DNA of 64,000 bases. Source: Onthophagus taurus. Lineage: Eukaryota > Arthropoda > Insecta > Coleoptera > Scarabaeidae. Positions within the stretch are counted from its first letter, which is position 1; every line of letters begins with the position of its first letter. The translations under genes were made by a program, and so were the position numbers. The stretch covers positions 5,892,501 to 5,956,500 of the forward strand of contig NC_091975.1 of assembly GCF_036711975.1 (NCBI RefSeq). Reading direction: 5' to 3'. A model generated the notes under the pieces. It was not told the origin of the DNA. It did no database searches and saw nothing but the letters and a program-made list of their open reading frames with translations. This document shows, one piece after another, positions 41,028-54,420 of this stretch.

Positions 41028-44000
41028 CATTCTTGAGATATTCTCTTCTAAACATTTGATCATTATTAACAATAAATGTTAGATTCGTATTTAAATGGAA
41101 TTATCTCAAAAATGAGAGGATATAAGAAAAAATTACATTCTTTATTTTCGATTTTAAATTTATTTTTTTATAAGAAAGTGATCTCAAACATTCAAAAAAA
41201 TAATAATCGTAATTATGAAATTAAAATGAACCATTTAAAACATTCATTTTTTTCACAAAATCATCCGTATTTTATAAATAACCGTGATTAAGGGAAAATC
41301 TTTAACTAATTCGGACACAAAAATGAATTTTAAGTCGAAAAGAAAGAATAAATTTTTTTTGTATCACCCTTTGTTCTTGAGATATTCTCTTCTAAACATT
41401 TGATCATTATTAACAATAAATGTTAGATTCGTATTTAAATGGGATTATCTCAAAAATGAAATGAAATAAGAAAAAATCTTATTCTTTATTTTCGATTTTA
41501 AATTTATTTTTTTATAAAAAAGTGATCTCAAACATTCAAAAAAATAATAATCGTAATTATGAAATTAAAATTAACCATTTAAAACATTCATTTTTTTCAC
41601 AAAATCAATTGTATCTCATAAATAACCGTGATTAAGGGAAAATCTTTAACTAATTCGCATACAAAAATGAATTTTAAGTAGAAAAGAAAGAATAATTTTT
41701 TTTTGTATCACCCTTCGTTCTTGAGATATTCTCTTCTAAACATTTGATCATTATTAACAATAAATGTTAGATTTGTATTTAAATGGAATTATCTCAAAAA
41801 TGAGAGGATGTAAGAAAAAATTACATTCTTTATTTTCGATTTAAAATTTATTTTTTTATAAGAAAGTGATCTCAAACATTCAAAAAAATAATAATCGTAA
41901 TTATGAAATTAAAATTAACCATTTAAAACATTCATTTTTTTCACAAAATCAATTGTATCTCATAAATAACCGTGATTAAGGGAAAATCTTTAACTAATTC
42001 GCATACAAAAATGAATTTTAAGTAGAAAAGAAAGAATAATTTTTTTTTGTATCACCCTTCGTTCTTGAGATATTCTCTTCTAAACATTTGATCATTATTA
42101 ACAATAAATGTTAGATTCGTATTTAAATGGGATTATCTCAAAAATGAGAGGATATAAGAAAAAATTACATTCTTTATTTTCGATTTTAAATTTATTTTTT
42201 TATAAGAAAGTGATCTCAAACATTCAAAAAAATAATAATCGTAATTATGAAATTAAAATTAACCATTTAAAACATTCATTTTTTTCACAAAATCAATTGT
42301 ATCTCATAAATAACCGTGATTAAGGGAAAATCTTTAACTAATTCGCATACAAAAATGAATTTTAAGTAGAAAAGAAAGAATAATTTTTTTTTGTATCACC
42401 CTTCGTTCTTGAGATATTCTCTTCTAAACATTTGATCATTATTAACAATAAATGTTAGATTTGTATTTAAATGGGATTATCTCAAAAATGAGAGGATGTA
42501 AGAAAAAATTACATTCTTTATTTTCGATTTTAAATTTATTTTTTTATAAGAAAGTGATCTCAAACATTCAAAAAAATAATAATCGTAATTATGAAATTAA
42601 AATTAACCATTTAAAACATTCATTTTTTTCACAAAATCAATTGTATCTCATAAATAACCGTGATTAAGGGAAAATCTTTAACTAATTCGCATACAAAAAT
42701 GAATTTTAAGTAGAAAAGAAAGAATAATTTTTTTTTGTATCACCCTTCGTTCTTGAGATATTCTCTTCTAAACATTTGATCATTATTAACAATAAATGTT
42801 AGATTTGTATTTAAATGGAATTATCTCAAAAATGAGAGGATGTAAGAAAAAATTACATTCTTTATTTTCGATTTAAAATTTATTTTTTTATAAGAAAGTG
42901 ATCTCAAACATTCAAAAAAATAATAATCGTAATTATGAAATTAAAATTAACCATTTAAAACATTCATTTTTTTCACAAAATCAATTGTATCTCATAAATA
43001 ACCGTGATTAAGGGAAAATCTTTAACTAATTCGCATACAAAAATGAATTTTAAGTCGAAAAGAAAGAATAAATTTTTTTTGTATCACCTTTCGTTCTTGA
43101 GATATTCTCTTCTAAACATTTGATCATTATTAACAATAAATGTTAGATTCGTATTTAAATGGGATTATCTCAAAAATGAGAGGAAATAAGAAAAAATCTT
43201 ATTCTTTATTTTCGATTTAAAATTTATTTTTTTATAAGAAAGTGATCTCAAACATTCAAAAAAATAATAATCGTAATTATGAAATTAAAATTAACCATTT
43301 AAAACATTCATTTTTTTCACAAAATCATCCGTATTTTATAAATAACCGTGATTAAGGGAAAATCTTTAACTAATTCGGATAGAAAAATGAATTTTAAGTC
43401 GAAAAGAAAGAATAAATTTTTTTTGTATCACCCTTCGTTCTTGAGATATTCTCTTCTAAAAATTTGATCATCATTAACAATAAATGTTAGATTTGTATTT
43501 AAATGGGATTATCTCAAAAATGAGAGGATATAATAAAAAATTACATTCTTTATTTTCGATTTTAAATTTATTTTTTTATAAGAAAGTGATCGCAAACCTT
43601 CAAAAAAATAATAATCGTAATTATGAAATTAAAATTAACCATTTAAAACATTCATTTTTTTCACAAAATCATCCGTATTTTATAAATAACCGTGATTAAG
43701 GGAAAATCTTTAACTAATTCGGATAGAAAAATGAATTTTAAGTCGAAAAGAAAGAATAAATTTTTTTTGTATCACCCTTCGTTCTTGAGATATTCTCTTC
43801 TAAACATTTGATCATTATTAACAATAATTGTTAGATTCGTATTTAAATGGGATTATCTCAAAAATGAGAGGAAATAAGAAAAAATCTTATTCTTTATTTT
43901 CGATTTAAAATTTATTTTTTTATAAGAAAGTGATCTCAAACATTCAAAAAAATAATAATCGTAATTAAGAAATTAAAATGAACCATTTAAAACATTCATT

Positions 44001-46190
44001 TTTTTCACAAAATCAATCGTCCCTTATAAATAACCGTGATTAAGGGAAAATCTTTAACTAATTCGGACACAAAAATGAATTTTAAGTCGAAAAGAAAGAA
44101 TACATTTTTTTTGTATCACCCTTCGTTCTTGAGATATTCTCTTCTAAACATTTGATTATTATTAACAATAAATGTTAGAGTTGTATTTAAATAGGAATAT
44201 CTCAAAAATGAGAGGATTTAAGAAAAAATTACATTCTTTATTTTCGATTTAAAATTTATTTTTTTATAAGAAAGTGATCTCAAACATTCAAAAAAATAAT
44301 AATCCTAATTATGAAATTAAAATGAACCATTTAAAACATTCATTTTTTTCACAAAATCAATCGTATCTTATAAATAACCGTGATTAAGGGAAAATCTTTA
44401 ACTAATTCGGATAGAAAAATGAATTTTAAGTCGAAAAGAAAGAATAAATTTTTTTTGTATCACCCTTCGTTCTTGAGATATTCTCTTCTAAACATTTGAT
44501 CATTATTAACAATAAATGTTAGATTCGTATTTAAATGGGATTATCTCAAAAATGAAAGGAAATAAGAAAAAATCTTATTCTTTATTTTCGATTTAAAATT
44601 TATTTTTCTATAAGAAAGTGACCCAAACATTCAAAAAAATAATAATCGTAATTATGAAATTAAAATGAACCATTTAAAACATTCATTTTCTTCACAAAAT
44701 CAATCGTACCTTATAAATAACCGTGATTAAGGGAAAATCTTTAACTAATTCGCATACAAAAATGAATTTTAAGTCGAAAAAGAAGAATAAATTTTTTTTG
44801 TATCACCCCTCGTTCTTGAGATATTCTCTTCTAAACATTTGATCATTATTAACAATAAATGTTAGATTCGTATTTAAATGGGATTATCTCAAAAATGAGA
44901 GGATATAAGAAAAAATTACATTCTTTATTTTCGATTTTAAATTTATTTTTTTATAAGAAAGTGATCTCAAACATTCAAAAAAATAATAATCGTAATTATG
45001 ACATTAAAATGAACCATTTAAAACATTCATTTTTTTCACAAAATCAATCGTACCTTATAAATAACCGTGATTAAGGGAAAATCTTTAACTAATTCGGATA
45101 GAAAAATGAATTTTAAGTCGAAAAGAAAGAATAAATTTTTTTTGTATCACCCTTCGTTCTTGAGATATTCTCTTCTAAACATTTGATCATTATTAACAAT
45201 AAATGTTAGATTCGTATTTAAATGGGATTATCTCAAAAATGAGAGGATATAAGAAAAAATTACATTCTTTATTTTCGATTTTAAATTTATTTTTTTATAA
45301 GAAAGTGATCTCAAACATTCAAAAAAATAATAATCGTAATTATGAAATTAAAATGAACCATTTAAAACATTCATTTTTTTCACAAAATCATCCGTATTTT
45401 ATAAATAACCGTTATTAAGGGAAAATCTTTAATTAATTCGGATAGAAAAATGAATTTTAAGTCGAAACGAAAGAATAAATTTTTTTTGTATCACCCTTCG
45501 TTCTTGAGATATTCTCTTCTAAACATTTGATCATTATTAACAATAAATGTTAGATTCGTATTTAAATGGGATTATCTCAAAAATGAAAGGAAATAAGAAA
45601 AAATCTTATTCTTTATTTTCGATTTAAAATTTATTTTTTTATAAGAAAGTGATCTCAAACATTCAAAAAAATAATAATCGTAATTATGAAATTAAAATGA
45701 ACCATTTAAAACATTCATTTTTTTCACAAAATCAATCGTACCTTATAAATAACCGTGATTAAGAGAAAATTTTTAACTAATTCGGATAAAAAAATGAATT
45801 TTAAGTCGAAAAGAAAGAATAAATTTTTTTTGTATCACCCTTCGTTCTTGAGATATTCTCTTCTAAACATTTGATCATTATTAACAATAAATGTTAGATT
45901 CGTATTTAAATGGGATTACCTCAAAGATGAGAGGATATAAGAAAAAATTACATTCTTTATTTTCGATTTTAAATTTATTTTTTTATAAGAAAGTGATCTC
46001 AAACATTCAAAAAAATAATAATCGTAATTATGAAATTAAAATGAACCATTTAAAACATTCATTTTTTTCACAAAATCAATCGTACCTTATAAATAACAGT
46101 GATTAAGGGAAAATCTTTAACTAATTCGGACACAAAAATGAATTTTAAGTCGAAAAGAAAGAATAATTTTTTTTTGTATCACCCTTCGTT
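41028..46190. repeat. 344-bp satellite array, about 15 copies
   Basis: The phrase ttcttgagatattctcttct recurs with a strict 344-bp spacing (about 41031, 41375, 41718, ... 45845; degenerate at 46190). Copies are highly similar. Two features recur inside each unit: the pair ttgagata ... tatctcaa, and a short hairpin around a poly(A) loop in two main variants (aataaga-aaaaa-tcttatt or atgtaa-gaaaaaa-ttacat). A 71-codon open frame (MLDSYLNGIISKMRGYKKKL...) is intact in seven copies. It is not conserved in all copies and looks incidental. Confidence 0.96.
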
Positions 46191-46620
46191 CTTGAGTTAA
46201 GCGCTTCTAAAGCATTTATTGTTATAAATACAATTTCATCAAATTTGAATTTAATTGGGTATATCTCAAGAACAGAAAAGGATATCAAAGAAATTTTGAT
46301 GCACATTAATTTTTAAAACATGCTGTATTTAAAAAAATATTTTAAAAATTAATTTATTTTTTAAATTCTTCCCGATTTTGGCTACACTTAAAATGGTCCA
46401 TTAGTGGCACGTGGTTCACTCCTTAATTTAACATTCCTTTCTCTTACATATTTCCACTATATGTGTATATATATAATATATTAAAAGGTAAATAAAATAA
46501 ATAAATGGTTAAATGGTTTTCAACTATAAAAAAAATCTCAATGATTTTTTATTTTTATTTTTATTTTTAACCCCTTTCCAACCGCACGCAAATCGGAATG
46601 TTTGTTGATTTTATATTTGG
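46191..46620. other. degenerate satellite edge and spacer
   Basis: 46191-46330 is a decayed satellite unit (tatctcaagaacag recognisable). The rest is AT-rich spacer before the promoter region of the next gene. Confidence 0.5.
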
Positions 46621-46883
46621 AAAAATTAAATTTACAGCAAGGATACATAGAAAACGTCGCGACGATGATGACGTCGTGGCCACAGCGTCTTGGACGTCGT
46701 CCCTATCGTCTTGGCAACTTGGTCCATTTTTTTTTTTGATTTTCTATTGCAGAATATCGCAACCACCACGTCGTCGTTGGACGCAGTGTCCACGAGGCAA
46801 TCCTCCTCTAACCACCACGCGATAATAAATAATTGAAATTGTTTTATTACATTTGAAGATAAGAGAGACAATAACATTTGATT
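46621..46883 (+). promoter_or_regulatory. likely promoter and 5' UTR of the unrecognised gene
   Basis: A CpG/GC-rich stretch (46650-46815: cgtcgcgacgatgatgacgt, ccacgtcgtcgttggacgca) lies 70-230 bp upstream of the ATG at 46884. It contains TGACGTCG (CRE-like) and several ACGTCGTC repeats. I see no TATA box. The transcription start is not determinable. Confidence 0.5.
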
Positions 46884-47163
46884 ATGAACTCAGTATCGTC
46901 GAAACCGTCGGAGTATCTACTCAAACAAGCTCTTATCATGTTTTTAAATGAAAACTATGTAAATACAAGTGGCAACGAAAATATTTCTAATACTAAAGAA
47001 GATGATAAAGAAGTTATACAAAAAAATTATGAAGAAAGTGATGTGGATGTTGTTGAAGTTACAATTAGAGCTAAAAGAAATAGTGCTAAAAAGTTTAGAG
47101 ACTCGTTTAAGAGATCTTTTTCGTTGATGAGATCAAAATCTTCTGATAACACGAAAAATGAGG
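46884..47163 (+). CDS. unrecognised gene, exon 1
   Basis: ATG at 46884 (context tgattATGA) and donor gtgagt at 47164. It has 93 codons plus one base. The first 20 or so residues are weakly hydrophobic (YLLKQALIMFLNENYV), followed by acidic (KEDDKEVI, EESDVDVVEV) and strongly basic Ser-rich text (KKFRDSFKRSFSLMRSK). No signal peptide is evident. Confidence 0.82.
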
Positions 47164-50100
47164 GTGAGTTTCTTCTTATCTAGTTGTTACGATTTGTTTC
47201 AAAAGAATCGTTTGTGATCAGTTGGGAAGAACTTTGGAACTGCGAGAAGAGCTATTTCTGCTTCACCGCCTAATATGAGTCCAGTTTTGACTGAGAGGTG
47301 AGCCTTGACCCACTTTTATAGACTTCATTTTAAAAATAAAAAGAAATTTTTATTGATTTTATTTTTTTGGCAAGATTCATTCATCATTTCTAAACTAGTA
47401 AATTTATTAGTAATCAATCATACTAACAAATGTTGAGTCACGAGATATCATAAAAAACGTCATTTAAATCACGTAATCCTGTTCAGGTGTCCGGGTATTA
47501 GTTTTTGAAAGATAATGATGGAACAATCGAAAGATATTTAATCCTTTGGAAGATAACAAGTCTCGACGATTTTTTTTTTTAATTCTTTGGGTTAAAAAAT
47601 ATTCTTATATATTGAAGAATATAAAAAAATCAGTTATATCTCAAGCGAATCCTGACTTTCTTTAACATCATCCTTATCATTTATCAAGATTGTCTTAGAT
47701 ATAACTCAACAATATCCCTAATATCAGCGAATATCGTCCCTTACATCCCTCAACACGGTTTTGGAATCCCTCAATACCTTCATATCATCACCATTAAGTT
47801 AATTGTTTCTCAACATCATCCCTAATATATCTCAATATAATCCCTAACATCTCTTAACATAGTTCTGGTCAACCTCAACATCTTCCCTATCATGTATCAA
47901 CTTCATATCTGCAAATATTATCCCTGATGTTTCTCAATATCATCCCTATTATATAATCATCGTCCTTAATAACCTCAAATATTGTTCATGATACCCTCAA
48001 ACATCGTCAATTGCTTCAAAATCGCTTCTCATATGCCTCAATATAATCCCTAACATCTCTTTGCACTTCCTAAGTACCCTCAACATATTCCCCATCATTT
48101 ATCAACTTCATATATGTAAATATCGTCCCTATTATATAATCATCGTCCCTAATAACCCAAAATTGTCCCTGATATCTTGAAATATCGTCACTTGCTTCAA
48201 AATCGTTTCTCATATGTCTCAATATAATTCCTAACATCTCTTTTCATTGCCTAAGTAACTTCAATATCTTCCCTGATATCTGTCAACACCGTTTTTGCGA
48301 GGAACTCGCGATGAGCAACAAAAAATTGAACTTCATAAACACACTATCAACTATATAGGGTGTTCCAGAGGTTGGTATTGGGATATCCTGTGCCACTTAG
48401 TTTCCACAATTAGTGTTAACAGATTTAAACATCATCCTTGACACTTTTCTCAAAAAACTGCCTCTATTTGCGAAGAAGAATTTTTTTAATACGATTATTA
48501 GTTTTTGAGATGACTTTTAAACGTGTTATTTTTGTAAGGTTGTTAAAGGAAATGTTAATTGAGTTTAGAGTTTCGCAAAATTAATTAAAAATCGTGTTAA
48601 CGTAGCAATTTCGTGTTAAAAAGGAGATGTAATCTGAAACGGTACGTGGATTTTAACCCGGTATGCGTATATACACCGAAAGCTCTTGAGCTTATTGATC
48701 AAGCGGCACCGCGCAACTCTGCAGCTTTCTCGGAAAAAAGCGAAATTTTACCTCACCCTATTCTAAAAATTCATAGATTCCTATTAAAAATTAAATTGCT
48801 TTAATGAAATTATTAATTAGAAATAATAATAATAACTTTTTCTTTAATATTGCATAATTTGTAAAAAAACGAATAAATCTGTATAAAGAAATCTTTGGTG
48901 ATATTTGTACCTGGTTCTGTTTAAAAAAAGCTTTCTTACATTTTAATTTTATTCATGTTCGTGACTTTAAAGGTTATTTGTAATATCGTGATGTATTTCT
49001 AAGACAATGAAAATGTAACACGCGAAGAAGCATTCAAAACTTAAAATATAGATTAAATTGTGGAAGAGAACCTATTTGGGATGGAGCGGGTTCTAACGCA
49101 AGAAAAGCTGCGCAAGCACACGAACCGTACACTATGGAGCTTGCACCGGCTCCAATTCCAAAGCTTCGGTGTTGTACAACGAAGGGCACGACATAAACTT
49201 CCTCATTTTTTAAACATAAAATCCATCTAAAAAATTGTTATCTCCGGGATTACTGTTTATATTTAAAAAATAATCAAAACCAGTGTTTGTTTACCAACAA
49301 ATTATGATTTAATTAGTGGTTGAATCGATTTTAATTGGCTATTTCGTTATTTAGGTAAGTTTCTAATTTTTATTTTTGAGTTAAAATCAGGGGGATTATA
49401 ATAATATAGGTTTAGATTAAATTGTATTCGGAGAAATTGAGTTTTTTTTTTCATCGCCATAGATAACGTCACATCTATCGTTCAATTAGGGTTATTAATA
49501 CGTTTGGCAAGGAGGAGTACTCATGAATATTTCCTCATTGATGCTAATTCGTAAATGACATGTCCCGAGTTGGTTCTTGGTCGTTTTAATATGAAACGAA
49601 CCCGTGTCTTCGATCGATAAACACCGTACTTTTCGTTTGGACGAATACCGACGTTCTAGAAGCTTTAAAAAGCACTTTTTGGGATTCATGCAGTTTTAAT
49701 GCACTTAGCAACAAAAAGAATTTTATTTGAAAAAAAAAACGATTAAAATCCAAATTAAAATCAAAAAATCGTGATTATGACATTAAGATTGAATTTGAAT
49801 TTTTCAGGAATTAATTGAAGAAATTGATTTGCTGAATGCCCCACAGGTAGAAAGTAAAAACACTAAAAATCAATGTCATGCACTTTTCTCATTATTTGCT
49901 CGATGCACTCTTTAAACATCATTCTTCTTCAAAATAATAAAAAATTTAATGACACAATTAGAAAAACAATCCTTTTTGACCTCTCACATTTCTACACGTG
50001 GTGCTTTAGAAGTTTAGAACATGCATTTTAAAATCATTCCAAGACTTAGTCTGGGAATGTTTGCTTTATTGGCAACCAACTTCAACAGAAAAATTCTAAA

Positions 50101-50276
50101 TCTTTAAATTTAATTCTATTTATGACGAAAATTCGTTTGATTTTATTAATTTTTATTTATTTTTTTTATTTCAGGCCTAATTTAGCACCTTTGGTAGTTG
50201 AAGATCCGCCAAGTAGCGATAATGGAAGCGATCTGGAAGATTTAAGACAACATAACGACCCCGCGCTCCTCAATGG
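46884..50276 (+). CDS. unrecognised protein, 5' part of a multi-exon gene (exons 1-3)
   Basis: Three exons join in phase: 46884-47163, 47222-47297 and 50175-50276. Together they give about 152 residues: an N-terminal MNSVSSKPSEYLLKQALIMF, an acidic middle, a basic Ser-rich segment (RAKRNSAKKFRDSFKRSFSL, MRSKSSD) that looks like a phosphorylation-rich or membrane-binding motif, then GKNFGTARRAISASPPNMSP and LAPLVVEDPPSSDNGSDLED. No domain is complete. I do not recognise the family. It ends in phase 2 with no stop except one overlapping the last donor, so it continues outside the window, perhaps across the large satellite intron. Confidence 0.78.
47222..47297 (+). CDS. unrecognised gene, exon 2
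   Basis: The 76-nt exon has acceptor gtgatcag and donor gtgagc. It completes Val and reads GKNFGTARRAISASPPNMSP, VLTE and two bases of Arg. The intron before it is only 58 bp, a common insect size. Confidence 0.82.
47298..50174 (+). other. intron 2 of the unrecognised gene
   Basis: About 2.9 kb. 47650-48300 is a degenerate short repeat built on tcaatatcatccctaacatc. GC-richer patches at 48640-48750 and 49075-49200 stand out from AT-rich surroundings. The second has a 49-codon open frame starting ATG at 49079 (MERVLTQEKLRKHTNRTLWS) that has no family resemblance. An open minus-strand stretch at 49495-49689 is also unassigned. Confidence 0.5.
47650..48300. repeat. degenerate ~20-30 bp repeat (ATCCCTAAYATCTCTCAA-like)
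   Basis: Variants of tcaatatcatccctaatatc and atccctaacatctcttaaca occur many times with irregular spacing. It is a decayed minisatellite inside the intron, pyrimidine-biased on the plus strand. Confidence 0.7.
50175..50276 (+). CDS. unrecognised gene, exon 3
   Basis: The 102-nt exon has acceptor ttatttcag and donor gtaagg. It completes Arg and reads PNLAPLVVEDPPSSDNGSDL, EDLRQHNDPALLN and two bases of Gly. If the donor is skipped, the frame stops at once (GGG TAA). Confidence 0.84.
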
Positions 50277-51039
50277 GTAAGGTAAAAAGAAAATTAAAAA
50301 ATACAACTCTTTAAATAACACATAGTAACACAATGAAGGTTACAGTTTACTGGCAAAAAGTGATAACCCAAGTTAAACTTAACAGATAAGAAACACAATT
50401 ACACTCTAAGATTTACACTTTAGTACTGTGTCAACTATCTTGGGGTTATCTCCTTTTATTACCGGCCTACTTAACACTCTCATTGATAAAAGACATGACA
50501 GAAAGAAAACGAAGAAAAACGTTCCCCGTTTTGCATATTTTCATTTTCAATTTTAAGAAACGATCAATTTTTAGGTGAGTTTCAACTTGGATCATATTAA
50601 TTTTAATATAAACCGTAAGAATCTATTCCATATTTAGGGTAAACAATAATAACTTAAAGATGAGAAGATAATATACAAAAGTACTGACCTCATCGCGATG
50701 TATCTGTTTTAATTCAAAAGTGAGGGAAAGTTTAAACCGAATTCGTTTTAACGGCGTGCATTTTCCGACAGATGTACGATTTGTTTATTGTATATTAGAT
50801 CCGACGATATCTCGTAAATGCATTTCTTCGTAATATTTTTAGTTTGCTTTTTCTACCTCGACATTAATAACCTATGTTAATAATAAATTCAAGTATTATT
50901 CATAATAAATAGTCAGGTGTATAAAATTCTTTTATGTAATACAAGAAATATTTTATTATTAAGGATTCGTGTTCTTGATTCATACATGATGAGTTAACCA
51001 TTAAAGTTAGAAGCTTATAATATATTTACACAATACGAA
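50277..51039 (+). other. intron 3 of the unrecognised gene, unique left part
   Basis: AT-rich, no exon. It leads into the satellite block. Confidence 0.45.
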
Positions 51040-54000
51040 CTAATATTGCTGATGATTCTTGTAATTGTTGGATGTAATCTTCTTACTGATCTGTTTGATG
51101 GCGAAATAAGACACCAATTTTATGTAGTTTTATGGCGATATCTCAATTACTTTCCTATTAAATTTGGGTTTAATTCAAAAAATCGCATCAGAGAGATTTA
51201 TAGAAAAGAAGGGATTATTTTTGGTGGGTTGAAACTGTATTAAATTTGCTTCAAAATGGTTTATATTTCATTTCGATATCTTAATTACATTTCCAGATAT
51301 GAGTTTTTTAAAATTTAGTCTTTATAAACGTAACCTGTCAAAAATTGGTATGAAGGGTCTTATTAAAAATATTATAACACCCACAATTACAGAAATAAAG
51401 AAATGATATTTCCCACATTAAATATCGATTAAATTTGCTTTTAAATCATTTTTATTTCATGCCGATATCTCAATTAGTTCTTAAGATACAGCTTCTTAAA
51501 GTCCTCAGATCAAATTAACCTCAAAATCACGCAGGGTTTAATTCAAAAAATCGCACCAGGGAGATTTATAGAAATGAAGGGATTATTTATGGTGGGTTGA
51601 AACTGTATTAAATTTGCTTCAAAATGGTTTACATTTCATTTCGATATCTCAATTACATTTTGAGATATGATTTTTTTTAAGTTCAGTCTTTTTAAACGTA
51701 AACTGTCAAAAATTGGTATGAAGGGTTTTATTAAAAAAATCAGAACACCCACAATTATAAAAATGAAGAAATAATATTAACTACATCAAATATCGATAAA
51801 ATTTGCTTTTTAATCATTTTTATTTCATACCGATATCTCAATTAGTTCTTAAGATACAGCTTCTTAAAGTTCTCGGATCAAGTTAACCTTAAAATCAAGC
51901 AAGGTTTAATTCAAAAAATCGTATCAGAGATTTATAGAAATGAAGGGATTATTTTTGGTGGGTTAAAACTGTATTAAATTTGCTTCAAAATGATTTACAT
52001 TTCATTTCGATATCTTAATTATATTTTGAGATATGATTTTTTTTAAGTTTAGTCTTTATAAACGTAATTTGTCAAAAATTGGTATGAAGGGTTTTATTAA
52101 AAAAATCAGAACACCCACAATTATAAAAATGAAGAAATAATATTAACTACATCAAATATCGATAAAATTAGCTTTTTAATCATTTTTATTTCATACCGAT
52201 ATCTCAATTAGTTCTTAAGATACAGCTTCTTAAAGTTCTTGGATCAAGTTAACCTTAAAATCAAGCAGGGTTTAATTCAAAAAATCGTATCAGAGAGATT
52301 TATAGAAATGAAGGGATTATTTTTGGTGGGTTAAAACTGTATTAAATTTGCTTCAAAATGGTTTATATTTCATTTCGATATCTTAATTACTTTTTTTAAT
52401 TTTAGTCTTTATAAACGTAACCTGTCAAAAATTGGTATGAAAGGTTTTATTAAAAATATCATAACACCCACAATTACAGAAATAAAGAAATGATATTTAC
52501 CACATTAAATGTTGATAAAATTTGCTTTTAAATCATTTTTATTTCATGCCGATATCTCAATTAGTTCTTAAGATACAGCTTCTTAAAGTCCTCAGATCAA
52601 ATTAACCTCAAAATCACGCAGGGTTTAATTCAAAAAATCGTATCAGGGAGATTTATAGATATGAAGGGATTATTTTTGGTGGGTTGAAACTGTATTAAAT
52701 TTGCTTCAAAATGGTTTATATTTCATTGCGATATCTCAATTACTTTTTTTAATTTTAGTCTTTATAAACGTAACCTGTCAAAAATTGGTATGAAGGGTTT
52801 TATTAAAAATATCATAACACCCACAATTACAGAAACAAAGAAATAATATTTACCACATTAAATGTTGATAAAATTTGCTTTTAAATAATTTTTATTTCAT
52901 ACCGGTATCTCAATTAGTTCTTAAGATACAGCTTCTTAAAGTCCTCGGATCAAATTAACCTCAAAATCACGCAGGGTTTAATTCAAAAAATCGCATCAGG
53001 GAGATTTATAGAAATGAAGGGATTCTTTTCGGTGGGTTGAAACTATATTAAATTTGCTTCAAAATGGTTTATATTTCATTTCGATGTCTTAATTACATTT
53101 TGAGATATGATTGTTTTTAATTTAATCTTTATAAACGTAACCTGTCAAAAATTGGTATGTGGGGTTTTATTAAAAAAATCATAACACCCACAATTACAGA
53201 AATGAAGAAATAATATTTATCACATTAAATATCGATTAAATTTGCTTTCAAATAATTTTTATTTCATACCGGTATCTCAATTAGTTCTTAAGATACAGCT
53301 TCTTAAAGTCCTCAGATCAAATTAACCTCAAAATCACGCAGGGTTTAATCCAAAAAATCGCATCAGGGAGATTTATAGAAATGAAGGGATTATTTTTGGT
53401 GGGTTGAAACTGTATTAAATTTTCTTCAAAATGGTTTATATTTCATTTCGATATCTTAATTACATTTCGAGATATGATTTTTTTTAAATTTAGTCTTTAT
53501 AAACGTAACCTGTCAAAAATTGGTATGTGGGGTTTTATTAAAAAAATCATAACACCCACAATTACAGAAATAAAGAAATGATATTTACCACATTAAATAT
53601 CGATTAAATTTGCTTTTAAATAATTTTTATTTCATACCGGTATCTCAATTAGTTCTTAAGATACAGCTTCTTAAAGTCCTCGGATCAAATTAACCTCAAA
53701 ATCACGCAGGGTTTAATTCAAAAAATCGCACCAGGGAGATTTATAAAAATGAAGGGATTATTTTTGGTGGGTTGAAACTGTATTAAATTTGCTTCAAAAT
53801 GGTTTATATTTCATTTCGATATCTTAATTACTTTTTTTAATTTTAGTCTTTATAAACGTAACCTGTCAAAAATTGGTATGAAAGGTTTTATTAAAAATAT
53901 CATAACACCCACAATTACAGAAATAAAGAAATGATATTTACCACATTAAATGTTGATAAAATTTGCTTTTAAATAATTTTTATTTCATACCGGTATCTCA

Positions 54001-54420
54001 ATTAGTTCTTAAGATACAGCTTCTTAAAGTCCTCAGATCAAATTAACCTCAAAATCACGCAGGGTTTAATTCAAAAAATCGCATCAGAGAGATTTATAGA
54101 AATGAAGGCATTATTTTTGGTGGGTTGAAACTGTATTAAATTTGCTTCAAAATGGTTTATATTTCATTTCGATATCTTAATTACATTTCGAGATATGATT
54201 TTTTTAAAATTTAGTCTTTATAAACGTAACCTGTCAAAAATTGGTATGAAGGGTTTTATTAAAAATATCATAACACCCACAATTACAGAAATGAAGAAAT
54301 GATATTTACCACATTAAATATCAATCGAATTTGCTTTTTAACCATTTTTATTTCATGGTAATATCTCAATTAGTTTTTAAGATACAGCGTCTTAAAGTTG
54401 TACTTCTGTCAAGCTTATCA
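51040..54420. repeat. 353-370 bp satellite, first block (about 9 copies)
   Basis: The phrase gggtttaattcaaaaaatcg recurs at about 51165, 51535, 51903, 52266, 52620, 52976, 53339, 53708 and 54061. Each unit is a dimer: tttcgatatctcaattacat and ataccgatatctcaattagt are about 180-190 bp apart. Copies at 52390, 52740 and 53830 lack about 15 bp (the gagatatgat arm), giving the shorter units. Copies are more diverged than in the second block. Confidence 0.94.

Noticed and set aside
41076..46106. Seven near-identical 71-codon open frames in the 344-bp array
   Set aside because: They recur because the satellite recurs. The frame is broken in about half the copies, the unit length is not a multiple of three, and differences show no bias toward synonymous sites by eye.
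48613..48804. 63-codon plus-strand frame in intron 2
   Set aside because: It begins at a non-ATG codon, has no usable splice sites in phase with exons 2 and 3, and resembles nothing known. Only its GC-richer core is noted.
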